Below the pieces are notes generated by a model. It searched no databases. It saw only the letters and a list, made by a program, of their open reading frames with translations, and was not told the origin of the DNA. The position numbers and the translations under genes are program-made. Positions 24,987 to 34,134 of a stretch of DNA of 64,000 bases are shown here, piece after piece. The stretch is from Opitutaceae bacterium (GTDB lineage Bacteria; Verrucomicrobiota; Verrucomicrobiia; Opitutales; Opitutaceae). The stretch covers positions 62,001-126,000 of the forward strand of contig JAEUGY010000114.1 in assembly GCA_016794625.1 (NCBI GenBank). Reading direction: 5' to 3'. Numbering within the stretch: position 1 is the stretch's first letter; each line of letters begins with the position of its first letter.

Positions 24987-26239
24987 CCTGCCGACGCTTC
25001 CTCGCCCTCGGATTCGCCTTGCTGGCCGCGCAGGGCCCGGTGTCCGCCGCGGACGACTTCCTCGACCGGCTGGGCGAGCACCTGACCCTGGCCACGCCGG
25101 ATGGAACCGGAGCGGTGCGAGTGAGCGGGCTCCTCGACCTCGAGCAGTATGTGTTTCCCCATCCCGCGCCCGGCCTGCTGTTCGCCTCCGGCAACTCGCT
25201 GTTCAGTCCGCGGCTGTCCGTCTACCTCGATGCCCAATGGGGGGCCCGCACCTACCTTTTCACCCAGACCCGGGTCGACCGGGGATTCGACCCGGCGGCC
25301 GCCGATCTGCAGGTCCGGCTCGACGAATACGCGCTGCGTTTCGCCGTGCGCAAGGACGGCCGGTTCGGGCTGCAGGCGGGGCGGTTTGCGACGGTCGTCG
25401 GCAGCTGGGTGCGCCGCCACAGCTCCTGGGACCAGCCCTTTGTCACCGCACCGCTCGCCTACGAGAACCTCACGGGCATCTGGGATTCCGCCGCGCCGCG
25501 CAACACCGAGGTCCTGCTGGCGTGGGCGCACGTGCGGCCGTCGGTCTTCGTGCCGGATGAATACACCGACAAGCACCTCCGGCTGCCGATGATCTGGGGG
25601 CCCAGTTACGCCCACGGCGTGGCGGCGTTCGGCCAGCTCGGGCGTTTCGATCTGGCCGTGGAGGTGAAAAACGCCTCGCTGTCCTCGCGGCCCGAGGCGT
25701 GGGACCTCGACCGCGACAGCTGGCGCCATCCGACCGTCAGCACCCGGCTCGGCTTCCGTCCGAATGTGATGTGGGAGGCGGGACTCTCGGCCAGTGCCGG
25801 GTCGTTCCTCGACCCCGCGGCGACGCGTTCCCTTGGAGCGGGGCGCACCCACACGGATTTCCGGCAGACGCTGCTCGCGGGCGACCTCGGCTTTGCCGCG
25901 CGCCACTGGCAGGTCTGGGCGGAGCTGGCGGCGACGCGTTTCCGACTGCCGGGTATAGGAGATGCCGATACGGCGGCCGGATTTGTCGAGGTGAAGCGGA
26001 AGTTCGCGACCCGCTGGTCCGTCGCCGGGCGGTTGAACCGCCAGGTCTTCAACCGCCTGACGGATGCACGGGGCCGGTCGGTCCGCTGGGGACGCAATGT
26101 CTGGCGCCTCGATCTGGCGCCCGCCTACCGCTTCAGCGCCCACGTCCAGGCCAAGCTGCAGGGCAGCGTGGAGTGGCGCGACGATGCCGTCGACCGCACG
26201 GTCCACGTGCTTTCAACCCAGTTGACCCTGCGTTTCTGA
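24983..26239 (+). CDS. Putative outer-membrane beta-barrel (porin-like) protein
   Basis: This 418-aa protein starts at ATG 24983 (overlap ATGA with the kinase stop) and has a signal peptide (MTCRRFLALGFALLAAQGPVSA). The rest is alternating amphipathic beta-strands (ARTYLFTQTRVDRGF, VRLDEYALRFAVRKDGRFGL, LDLAPAYRFSAHVQAKLQGS) and the last residue is F (QLTLRF), a typical outer-membrane barrel C-terminus. It resembles the unnamed capsule/phosphate-selective porin-like proteins of Gram-negative bacteria. As the last gene of the two-component operon it may carry the ligand (possibly a metal) that the upstream proteins sense. A longer upstream frame from 24932 is rejected because it lies inside the kinase gene. 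Confidence 0.75.
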   Translation: MTCRRFLALGFALLAAQGPVSAADDFLDRLGEHLTLATPDGTGAVRVSGLLDLEQYVFPHPAPGLLFASGNSLFSPRLSVYLDAQWGARTYLFTQTRVDRGFDPAAADLQVRLDEYALRFAVRKDGRFGLQAGRFATVVGSWVRRHSSWDQPFVTAPLAYENLTGIWDSAAPRNTEVLLAWAHVRPSVFVPDEYTDKHLRLPMIWGPSYAHGVAAFGQLGRFDLAVEVKNASLSSRPEAWDLDRDSWRHPTVSTRLGFRPNVMWEAGLSASAGSFLDPAATRSLGAGRTHTDFRQTLLAGDLGFAARHWQVWAELAATRFRLPGIGDADTAAGFVEVKRKFATRWSVAGRLNRQVFNRLTDARGRSVRWGRNVWRLDLAPAYRFSAHVQAKLQGSVEWRDDAVDRTVHVLSTQLTLRF

Positions 26240-26310
26240 TTGCGCGGGCCCGAAGGGGTCGTTCGCGCAAGACCCGGTCCCGACAAGCGGATACGAGAAC
26301 GCGGGCCGTG

Positions 26311-26330
26311 CCGTAACAGGCCTGTTACGG
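26311..26330. promoter_or_regulatory. Perfect 20-bp palindrome downstream of the two-component operon
   Basis: CCGTAACAGG and CCTGTTACGG form a perfect inverted repeat without a loop. It is 72 nt after the barrel gene's stop and 87 nt before the next ATG. The AT-rich GTAAC halves stand out from the surrounding GC-rich DNA. It could be a binding site for a dimeric regulator or part of a terminator. Confidence 0.45.
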
Positions 26331-26416
26331 TCGCCGGCTTTTCATTCCCGCTGCGCTGGTGACACTGCCGGCAACCTCCAACTTGTCCGGGGCGCTGGTG
26401 CGCACCGCCTTTCCTC

Positions 26417-27973
26417 ATGAAGCTCTCTTCCCTCTCTCGCATCTCTCTTTGGTGGCTGAACCTGCCGTCCGTGCTTCTGATCACGTTGTTGCAGCGCACC
26501 CCGGTCCTGCGCCTGGCCGCTCCGGCGGGCTCCCTGGTCCAGACCTCCCCCATCGCCTCGATCCTCCGCTCCGCCTTCGCCGGGCTCAGCTCGCTGGGTG
26601 CCGTGCATGCTCTCGCCGGTGCGACCGAACTTTCGACCACCCAGCCCAGCCCGGCCAACGTCACGGTGGGCTCCAGCGTCCAGATCGCGTTTGCGATCAC
26701 CGGCACGACGTCCGCGGCCGACCGCTGGACGATTGGCGGTGCGGTTCCCCCGGGCCTGACGTTTTCGGGTGGCGAAAACACGCCGCTCATCCTCTCCGGT
26801 ACCCCGACGACGGCCGGAACCTACCAGTTTACGGTGCAAGGCAACGACGCGATTGGCGGCGACACCCCCGCCTATCCCTATACCATCGTCGTGAGCGGCG
26901 GAGTCACCACGGTCGCCCCCACGTTGTCGGCCCAGCCGGCGGCCCAGGCGGTCGCGGCCGGAGGGAGCGCCACGTTCTCCGTGACGGCGGCCGGCACGCC
27001 TGCCCCGACCTTTCGCTGGATGAAGAACGGCCGTACGGTGACGGGTGCGACCTCCGCCACCCTCTCGCTGACCAATGTCCAGCCCGGTGATGCCGGTCTC
27101 TACTCGGTGGTGGCCACCAACTCGGCCGGATCGGTCACCAGCAACGCGGCGGCACTCGGCGTGTCGACAACCGAACTGCTGGTCGGCGGCGCCTTTTCCG
27201 ATCCTGCCTGGCGTTCGTTGCAGCATCCCAACGGCAACCTGTACACGCAGATCCTGCTCAGCGGCCCCTCGGCGACGGTGACGGCGGATGCCGGCAAGGT
27301 GACGCGCATTTCGTTCATCGACCTTCAGGATGACATCGTCCAATTGGAGTTCTCCGGCCCGGGCACGATGACGATCACCCTCGAAAACCCGAGCGGCCCC
27401 GCCTTGCCGGTCAAGTACAACCAGTCGGTGCAGTACATGAAGGGCCATCCTTCCGTCGTCATCCAAGGCGCGGCGGCCAACACCTTCTTCTCGGCGTTCT
27501 CGGTGGGTTCACTGACCGCGGTCAACCAGGCGCTCTTCAAGTCGGACACCACCTATGACGGCCATGCCGACCTCGCGCGGCTCGTCATCCAGAGCCCCAC
27601 CGGGGAATTTGGCGGCATCTTCATGGGCAACGGGGCCTTCAATGACGTCAACGGTCTAGTCGGAGTCTATGCGCCCGGCGTTGCGGTGCGGGGCAACATC
27701 CGCATCCATGACCTCAAGGCATTTGATGCCTCCAGCCCGGTTCTGATCTTTGGTTCCACCCCGAACGCGGAGAACGGCCTGCGGATCAACGGGGGCGACC
27801 TCGAGCAGGACAACCGCAAGGCGATCGAGCTGCGCGGAGTGAACAAGGTGATCATGGGCAATGGCACGGACGCCCATGGCCGCGCTGAGGCGGCCAAGAA
27901 CAACAAGGCTAAATTTGAAACCTCGGGCACCGATGTGACCGCCAGCGTGGTGGTCAATCCCCCGTCGACCTAA
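26417..27973 (+). CDS. Secreted Ig-like domain protein with an unusual hydrophobic N-terminal leader
   Basis: This 518-aa protein begins with SLWWLNLPSVLLITLLQRTPVLRLAA-like sequence and then a second hydrophobic stretch ending SLGAVHALAGAT, instead of a classical signal peptide. After this come a putative-Ig (He_PIG-like) domain (VGSSVQIAFAITGTTSAAD, PPGLTFSGGENTPLILSGTP) and a standard Ig-like domain (APTLSAQPAAQAVAAGG to YSVVATNSAGSVTSN). The C-terminal 260 residues are a beta-rich domain of unknown function ending RINGGDLEQDNRKAIELRG. The pyrimidine-rich leader is CGCCTTTCCTC immediately before the ATG. It is probably a cell-surface protein with no visible enzyme motif. Confidence 0.75.
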   Translation: MKLSSLSRISLWWLNLPSVLLITLLQRTPVLRLAAPAGSLVQTSPIASILRSAFAGLSSLGAVHALAGATELSTTQPSPANVTVGSSVQIAFAITGTTSAADRWTIGGAVPPGLTFSGGENTPLILSGTPTTAGTYQFTVQGNDAIGGDTPAYPYTIVVSGGVTTVAPTLSAQPAAQAVAAGGSATFSVTAAGTPAPTFRWMKNGRTVTGATSATLSLTNVQPGDAGLYSVVATNSAGSVTSNAAALGVSTTELLVGGAFSDPAWRSLQHPNGNLYTQILLSGPSATVTADAGKVTRISFIDLQDDIVQLEFSGPGTMTITLENPSGPALPVKYNQSVQYMKGHPSVVIQGAAANTFFSAFSVGSLTAVNQALFKSDTTYDGHADLARLVIQSPTGEFGGIFMGNGAFNDVNGLVGVYAPGVAVRGNIRIHDLKAFDASSPVLIFGSTPNAENGLRINGGDLEQDNRKAIELRGVNKVIMGNGTDAHGRAEAAKNNKAKFETSGTDVTASVVVNPPST

Positions 27974-27984
27974 GAGGTGAAGCG

Positions 27985-28015
27985 CACCGGTTGGCGCAGC
28001 CTGCGTCAGCCGGTG
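27985..28015 (+). terminator. Hairpin after the Ig-domain gene
   Basis: A 15-bp stem (CACCGGTTGGCGCAG with CTGCGTCAGCCGGTG, two G-U pairs) with a minimal loop starts 12 nt after the stop codon. No T-tract follows, so it is a stabilising hairpin or an imperfect terminator. The remaining part of the 300-bp gap to the hybrid kinase shows nothing recognisable. Confidence 0.4.
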
Positions 28016-28286
28016 TCGTCTGGGGTCCGGAAACGGCGGGCGAGGTCGGAGGACTAAGAAAAATTCTGAGAGACGCGGGAACTGGGCGATTGAGCGTCGC
28101 GAGGAGACGAATTGCTGCCGCCGGAGCACCCGGTTCCCAGTGATGACGATCGCGGTTGCCTCGCGACCGGCGGGTTGAAACACTCCGGTTGGTCCCACGG
28201 ATGCTCTTGGACGAACGTGGATCGGCCGGTCGTTTCCCCATGATGACTCTTCCCGATCCACATCTGCGTCGATGAGGGGGACGAGC

Positions 28287-31200
28287 ATGACAATCGATTT
28301 CCCAGATCGCCGCCGTGTCTCACCGTGGAGAACCTATGGATGGGCGGTGGCGATCGCAGGAGCCACGGTGCTCCTGCGCGGAGCGGCCATCCCGTGGATC
28401 GGTGATCACCGCGCCTTGATCGTGGGAGTCGTTCCCGTCGCCCTGACCGCTTATCTTGGCGGACTGCGCCCTGGCCTGCTGGCCACCGGGCTGATTGCGC
28501 TCGGCACCCTGATTTTGATCCACTTCACGAGCACGCTTCCCCTGTTCGAGAAGCCGGTTGACGTGATTCAGTGGGGTTCATTTCTCGCGTCCGGCGTGGT
28601 CATCAGCCTGGTCTGTGAGCGCCTGCATCGTGCCCGCCGGCGGATGGAGGAGGTCCTGGAGGAGCAACGGCGGGCCGCGGAGGCCCGGGAGCACCTCGCG
28701 GCGATTGTGGAGTCCTCCGAGGATGCCATCATCGGTTCGGATTTGAAAGGTGTGATCACCAGCTGGAACCGAGGAGCGGAACGCATCTTCGGTTATGGGG
28801 CGGAGGAGGTGGTGGGCCGCTCGATCCAGATACTGGTCCCGCCAGAGCGAATCGAGGAGGAGGCGTCGATCGCAGCTCGCATCGCCGGGGGCGAGGCGGT
28901 CACGCACGTTCAAACCGAGCGGGTGCGCAAGGACGGTCAGCGGATCGAGGTTTCGATGACCCTCTCGCCGGTGCGCGATCAGGGCGGACGAGTGATCGGC
29001 TCGTCGAAGATCGCCCGGGACGTCACCGAGCAGCGGAAGACCGAGAGGCAGCTTGCGTTCCATGAGAACGTACTCCGGGAGATGGGTGCACTCGCCAAGG
29101 TGGGAGGATGGCATTTTGATCCGACCACGGGTGAAGGGTACTGGACGGAGGAAGTGGCGCGCATCCACGACCTTCCGCCCGACACTCTCGTCAACAAGGC
29201 GGCAGGGCTGAGCTACTACCAGGGCGAATCCAAGGCGAAGATCGAGGCGGCGGTGCTGGCTGCGATCGAGCATGGCACGCCCTATGACCTTGAATTGGAG
29301 CTGCTGACCGCGACCGGACGAAAAAAGTGGGTCCGCACCATCGGCAACCCCATCCGTGAAGGCGGACGGGTGGTCCTGGTGCGCGGCTCCTTTCAGGACA
29401 TCACCGAGCGCAAGGGGATGGAGCTTGCGCTGCGCGAAGCCCAGGCACTCTACCTCTCGTTGGTCGACCAGATGCCCGCCGGGGTCTTTCGCAAGGACGC
29501 CGCCGGACGATTCGTTTTCGTCAACCGCATGTTTTGCCGCATGAGCGGTTTCACCCCCGAGCACTACCTCGGCCGGACCATCGGCGAGATCCACGGTGAC
29601 CTCCAACGGCAACCCGAGCGCGATGCGGTCACGCAGCGCGCCATTGATCTCGCCGCCGAATCCTCCCCTCACCACGAACGCATCATGCGGACAGGTGAGA
29701 CGCTGCGGGTGGAGGAAGAGTGGGTGCTGCCGGATGGCGGGCGTCGGTTGCTGCTCGCAGAGAAAACGCCTGTTTACGGCTCGACCGGAAGCGTGGTCGG
29801 CACCCAGGGCGTCATCTTTGACATCACTCAACAAAAACAGATCGAACAGGCTCTGCGTCAGAGCGAGGAGCGCTTCCGGCAGGTGGTGGAGAACATCCAC
29901 GAGGTCTTCTGGATGACGGACGTGGAGAAGAATCAGATGCTCTACATCAGTCCTGGATACGAGCGGATCTGGGGAGCTTCCTGTCAAAGCCTGTACGCGA
30001 ATCCGGAGTCATGGCTGGCGGCAATTCACTCCGATGATCGCGAACGCATGCGTCTCGCGGCGCAGACCAGGGAGAAAACGGTGGGTTACGATGAGACGTA
30101 TCGCATCATCCGGCCCGACGGCGAGGTGCGCTGGATTCGCGACCAGGCGTTTCCGGTGGCGGACGCGGACGGGGTCATCCGGCGGGTGGTCGGCGTGGCG
30201 GAGGACGTCACTGAAAGCAAGACCCTGCAGAGTCAGTTCCTGCGGGCCCAGCGACTCGAGGCGATCGGAACCTTGTCGAGTGGGATCGCGCATGACCTGA
30301 ACAACATCCTCGCGCCGATGTTGATGGTCGGCCCCGTGCTCAAGGAAAAGCTGACGGATCCGCTCGACCGTGAGTTGGTCGACCTGATTGAGACGGGGGC
30401 GAAGCGGGGGGCCAACATCATCCGGCAGCTGCTGACGTTCAGTCGCGGCATCGATGGTGAGCGCACGCTCGTGCAGCCCCGGCACCTGATCCGTGAGATG
30501 ACGGCCATCATGCGCGAAACCTTTCCGCGGGAGATTGCCATTTCCGACTCGGTTCCCTCCCACCTCTGGCCCGTGCTGGCGGATGCGACGCAGCTGCACC
30601 AGGTCCTGCTCAACCTGTGTGTCAACGCCCGCGACGCGATGCCCAAAGGGGGACGGCTCTCGATCACGGCGCAAAACGCGAGGGTGGAGTCGACTGACGC
30701 CGCGACTCACCTCAAGCCGAAGCCCGGTCCGCACGTGATGCTGAGCGTGGCCGATACCGGCATGGGCATTCCGCAGCACGTGTTGGACCGGATGTTCGAG
30801 CCCTTCTTCACGACCAAGGAGCTCGGCAAAGGCACGGGCCTCGGACTTTCCACCGTCCTGGGGGTGGTGAAGAGCCATGGTGGGTTCATCACGGTGTACT
30901 CGGAGGTCGGCCGGGGGAGTGTGTTCAAGATCTATCTACCGGCAGACCTGACCTCGATCGGTGGCGCCGATGCCGAGCGGCCCACGTTGTCGCGCGGGGC
31001 GCAGCAGATGATCCTGATCGTGGATGACGAAGCCTCCATCCGCACCTCCCTTCGCCGGACGTTGGAGGCACACAACTACCGCGTGCTGAGTGCGGCCAAC
31101 GGCAAGGAGGCGATTGCGCTGTTTCGTGAGCAGCCGGACCAGGTGCAGCTCGTCATGACCGACCTGATGATGCCGGGCATGCACGGACTCGCGTTGATTC

Positions 31201-31379
31201 GGGAGCTCCGCCGGTTGACTCCGCACCTGAGCATCCTGGCAGCGAGCGGACTGCACGATCCCGATCGCGGCGCCGAACTTGCGGCCTTGGGCGTGACCGA
31301 GGTCCTGGCCAAGCCCTGCGCGCCGGGAGAAATCCTGGAGGCCGTCGAGCGCGCCCTCCGACCTCCGCGCGTCACTTGA
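28287..31379 (+). CDS. Hybrid sensor histidine kinase with DUF4118, four PAS domains and receiver
   Basis: This protein is 1030 aa from ATG 28287, which has a Shine-Dalgarno-like GAGGGGG six nt before it; ATG 28272 would add 5 residues. It starts with a DUF4118-type four-helix membrane domain (AVAIAGATVLLRGAAIPWIG, GLLATGLIALGTLILIHFT). Four PAS domains follow: VESSEDAIIGSDLKG, GWHFDPTTGEGYWTEE, LVDQMPAGVFRKDAAG and VVENIHEVFWMTDVEKN. HisKA has H669 (SSGIAHDLNNILAP), HATPase_c has LLNLCVNARDAMPKGG and GKGTGLGLSTVLGVV, and the receiver has D959 (VMTDLMMPG). It is likely a phosphorelay with intramolecular transfer. No output regulator is adjacent, so the signal and target are unknown. Confidence 0.85.
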   Translation: MTIDFPDRRRVSPWRTYGWAVAIAGATVLLRGAAIPWIGDHRALIVGVVPVALTAYLGGLRPGLLATGLIALGTLILIHFTSTLPLFEKPVDVIQWGSFLASGVVISLVCERLHRARRRMEEVLEEQRRAAEAREHLAAIVESSEDAIIGSDLKGVITSWNRGAERIFGYGAEEVVGRSIQILVPPERIEEEASIAARIAGGEAVTHVQTERVRKDGQRIEVSMTLSPVRDQGGRVIGSSKIARDVTEQRKTERQLAFHENVLREMGALAKVGGWHFDPTTGEGYWTEEVARIHDLPPDTLVNKAAGLSYYQGESKAKIEAAVLAAIEHGTPYDLELELLTATGRKKWVRTIGNPIREGGRVVLVRGSFQDITERKGMELALREAQALYLSLVDQMPAGVFRKDAAGRFVFVNRMFCRMSGFTPEHYLGRTIGEIHGDLQRQPERDAVTQRAIDLAAESSPHHERIMRTGETLRVEEEWVLPDGGRRLLLAEKTPVYGSTGSVVGTQGVIFDITQQKQIEQALRQSEERFRQVVENIHEVFWMTDVEKNQMLYISPGYERIWGASCQSLYANPESWLAAIHSDDRERMRLAAQTREKTVGYDETYRIIRPDGEVRWIRDQAFPVADADGVIRRVVGVAEDVTESKTLQSQFLRAQRLEAIGTLSSGIAHDLNNILAPMLMVGPVLKEKLTDPLDRELVDLIETGAKRGANIIRQLLTFSRGIDGERTLVQPRHLIREMTAIMRETFPREIAISDSVPSHLWPVLADATQLHQVLLNLCVNARDAMPKGGRLSITAQNARVESTDAATHLKPKPGPHVMLSVADTGMGIPQHVLDRMFEPFFTTKELGKGTGLGLSTVLGVVKSHGGFITVYSEVGRGSVFKIYLPADLTSIGGADAERPTLSRGAQQMILIVDDEASIRTSLRRTLEAHNYRVLSAANGKEAIALFREQPDQVQLVMTDLMMPGMHGLALIRELRRLTPHLSILAASGLHDPDRGAELAALGVTEVLAKPCAPGEILEAVERALRPPRVT

Positions 31380-33954
31380 TCTGGTTCAACTCATCCTGCG
31401 TCCACGCGTCGGTTCGACCGGCGGTGGCGCGGCGGATGGCTTCCACCTGCTCGGGATCGACGGCGGGTGCGGTGTGGCCCCAGGCGCGACGGACGTAGGT
31501 GAGGATCGATGACAACTGATGATTGTCGAGGCCCCCAAATGCGGGCATTTCGCCCGTGTGCCAGCGGCCGAGCACATTGATCGGCCCGCGCACGCCCTGC
31601 AGCGCAATGCGTACGGTGCGTTCAGGCGGACCCAGCACCCAGGGCGAATCGAGCAACGGCGGAGCCACGCCGTCCAGGCCTTCGCCTCCCGGCTGGTGGC
31701 AGGGAGCGCAGATGCCGGTGAAGAGAAGGCGCCCGTTCTCCATCCGGGTCTGCTGGGCCAGGGTCAGAGGTTGCTCCGCGGCGGGGTCGGTGGCGCCGGG
31801 CTTGCCGGGCCAGAGCAACAGGTTCTGCAGCGCGTCGCGCGACCGTTTGGTCGCGGGGCTCGCTTCCAGGCGCGCCCAGCCGTCCGGAGCCTGATCGAGC
31901 CGGAGGACGCGCGGGGCCAATGCGGCGGCCGCGGCGAAGCCCTCCAGCAGGGCCCGCGTGGTGGGTTCCTGATCGGAGACGCGGGCGGCCGCCAGCGCAA
32001 GGACCCGGGCGATGTCGCCCGCCCGTCGCGATGCGTACACGCCCCGGGCGAGCTCGGTCAGCAGGCGCTGGCGGGACTGGATACGAGCCAGGGTGCCGTC
32101 TTCTAGTGTCAGCACGTGCTCCAGCAGCGTCATTTCCTGTGTGGCGATGCCGCTGAGAAAGGCGTCGAGCAGGAAAGGGTTGAACGGATGGTCGAGCACG
32201 ACTTCGACGAGCTGGCGGTCCAGGTAGGGGTCCTGGCCTTCGCCCAGGGTGAGCATGGCCTGCAGCTGCACCGCCGGGTCCGGATCGCGGGCGAGGGTAA
32301 AGACGCCGGCCTTCAGTTCTTCCGTATCCGAACGTTGGAGCCAGGGCTCCGACAGTCGAAGCGCCGAGGCGCGGACCGCGGGCGCCTTGTCCTTGAGCGC
32401 GGTGCTGAGCACGGTGGGCGAAAGCGCCGCCAGTCCCTCCAGGGTCCAAAGGGCATGGACCCGCCCGGCGGTTTCCGTGTCGCTGAGGGCCAGCGCCTCG
32501 AGCACGGGTACCAGGGACCGATCCTGACGTTCGACGAGGATCTGCTGGGCGGTTTCGCGCCACCAGGCATTGGGGTGCCCGAGCGCACGGACCCACGCCA
32601 TGGTCGTGCGGGGCGGCAGGGCCGTCGATCGCACCGGAGGCGTTTCACCTGCGCGCACCAACCGGTAGATCCGACCGCGGTGGATGGGTGCGGCGAGTCC
32701 GCGGTCCTCGCTTTGTTTGCGCAGGTAGGAGGTGAGGGAAATGCGGTGCTGGAGCACGCCGCGGTAGAGATCGACGATGTAGAGCGCTCCATCCGGGCCG
32801 GTCATGAAGTTGACCGGACGGAACCGCTCGTCCGTCGAGGTGAGAAACTCGCCCTTTTCCACCGCGTTGACGGCGCGCACGGTGCCGTCGGTCGCGGTCA
32901 GCACGCTCCGTCGCACGAAATTGCCGGAGGGTTCGGCGATGAAGGCGTGGCCGTGGAATTCAGGCAGGAGATCGCCGCGGTAGATCCAGGGCGCGCAGGC
33001 GGCGGTGAACTCCTTCAGGTAACCGTCGCGGAGAAATTCGGGACGATAGCCGCGGTTGATGCCGGGATTGAGCCGGCCCGGCCAGACGAGCTGATCGGCG
33101 GCGGCATTGACGTTGGTGCCGGCAAGACGCGGGTAGTTGGGATTGCGACGGAGATAGTCGGCCGGGATGACGTCGACCCGGAGGTGGTCGCTGTTGGAAT
33201 TGGAATAGATGCGGCCGAAGTCATCCTGCGTCAGCCCCCACTGTCCCCGAAACAGGGCGGTGCCAGTCTGCCAGGTTCCGTTCACGCGACGGAACTTCTT
33301 GATGTAGGCGGTGCTGTGGATCCAGTTGTCGAGACCGTAGAGCAGGCTGTTCGGGGCGCGCTCGGGGTTGGCGAGGAACGGGCGCTGGGGATCGGTGCGC
33401 ACGCCGTAGTCGGTGGCCACCACTTCCTTGGTGTCCGCTTTGCCGTCGCCATCGGTGTCGCGCCAGAAGGCGAGCTCGGGGGGCGCTCCGACGAGCAGGC
33501 CGTCCTCGATCAAGGCGAGGGCGCGGGGCAGGACGAGTTCGTCGAGAAACACCTGCGAGTGATCGTAGCGTCCGTCGCCGTCCTGATCGCTCAGCACCAC
33601 GATCCGCCCGACCGGTAGGTCCTCGCCCCGGCCGTCGAGATCGGGCATGTACCCGCGCATTTCGGCCACCCACATGCGCCCGTCCGGGCCAAAGCGGATG
33701 GCCACCGGGTCCTGGACCAAGGGTTCGGCCGCGGCGATTTCGAGTTTGTAGCCGGAAGGAAGACGAAACGTCTTCAGCGCCTCCTCCGGCGTGAGCGCGG
33801 GCGCCGGGGGAATCAGGTGGGCGGGCACGATGGGCACCTGGACAAAGCCCGGTTTGTCCGCGTTGTCGCCAATCTGGGCCCGCAGTGCCCATGGCGCCAG
33901 CGCGAGAACAACGAGGAGGGCAAGGCGGGAAGGAAGCGAAAAAAGGGGCGTCAT
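31372..33954 (-). CDS. PVC-type haem-binding CxxCH protein (membrane-bound dehydrogenase-like propeller, HEAT, cytochrome c)
   Basis: This 860-aa exported protein has a signal peptide (MTPLFSLPSRLALLVVLALAPWALRAQ). Residues about 55-430 are a beta-propeller with the dehydrogenase-like sequence ETL-type FGPDGRMWVAEMRGYMPD, FMTGPDGALYIVDLYRGV and calcium-loop-like DQDGDGRYD and DTDGDGKAD. A HEAT-repeat-like helical region follows (WTLEGLAALSPTVLSTALKD). The C-terminus has the haem motif C749-A-P-C-H with a distal Met in HTGEMPAFGGL. This architecture is common and specific to Planctomycetes, Verrucomicrobia and Chlamydiae relatives, where it is thought to oxidise sugars or other periplasmic substrates. 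It overlaps the convergent hybrid kinase gene by 8 nt. Confidence 0.9.
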   Translation of the reverse strand: MTPLFSLPSRLALLVVLALAPWALRAQIGDNADKPGFVQVPIVPAHLIPPAPALTPEEALKTFRLPSGYKLEIAAAEPLVQDPVAIRFGPDGRMWVAEMRGYMPDLDGRGEDLPVGRIVVLSDQDGDGRYDHSQVFLDELVLPRALALIEDGLLVGAPPELAFWRDTDGDGKADTKEVVATDYGVRTDPQRPFLANPERAPNSLLYGLDNWIHSTAYIKKFRRVNGTWQTGTALFRGQWGLTQDDFGRIYSNSNSDHLRVDVIPADYLRRNPNYPRLAGTNVNAAADQLVWPGRLNPGINRGYRPEFLRDGYLKEFTAACAPWIYRGDLLPEFHGHAFIAEPSGNFVRRSVLTATDGTVRAVNAVEKGEFLTSTDERFRPVNFMTGPDGALYIVDLYRGVLQHRISLTSYLRKQSEDRGLAAPIHRGRIYRLVRAGETPPVRSTALPPRTTMAWVRALGHPNAWWRETAQQILVERQDRSLVPVLEALALSDTETAGRVHALWTLEGLAALSPTVLSTALKDKAPAVRASALRLSEPWLQRSDTEELKAGVFTLARDPDPAVQLQAMLTLGEGQDPYLDRQLVEVVLDHPFNPFLLDAFLSGIATQEMTLLEHVLTLEDGTLARIQSRQRLLTELARGVYASRRAGDIARVLALAAARVSDQEPTTRALLEGFAAAAALAPRVLRLDQAPDGWARLEASPATKRSRDALQNLLLWPGKPGATDPAAEQPLTLAQQTRMENGRLLFTGICAPCHQPGGEGLDGVAPPLLDSPWVLGPPERTVRIALQGVRGPINVLGRWHTGEMPAFGGLDNHQLSSILTYVRRAWGHTAPAVDPEQVEAIRRATAGRTDAWTQDELNQIK

Positions 33955-34027
33955 GGGGAGGCGCGCGTTCGATCAATCGAAGGCCCGCCCGGACTACGAA
34001 CAAAAACCAGCCCGCAAACCCCATCGC

Positions 34028-34134
34028 CAACGGACACCGTCCGCGACGCGGAACCGGCGCCCAGGAAAGAACCCTTCGGGCGCCCGGTTGGAGGTGGCCT
34101 CGCTGAGGCCGCGACGGGACCGACCGGTCCCGCC
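34028..34134. repeat. Composite intergenic hairpin repeat, copy 1
   Basis: Two modules of the recurring element lie next to the glycerate kinase stop. Module B begins CCAACGGACACCGTCCGCGAC at 34028. Module A (34088-34134) has GGCCTCGCTGAGGCC and GGGACCGACCGGTCCC. It ends directly at the glycerate kinase TGA. Confidence 0.8.
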
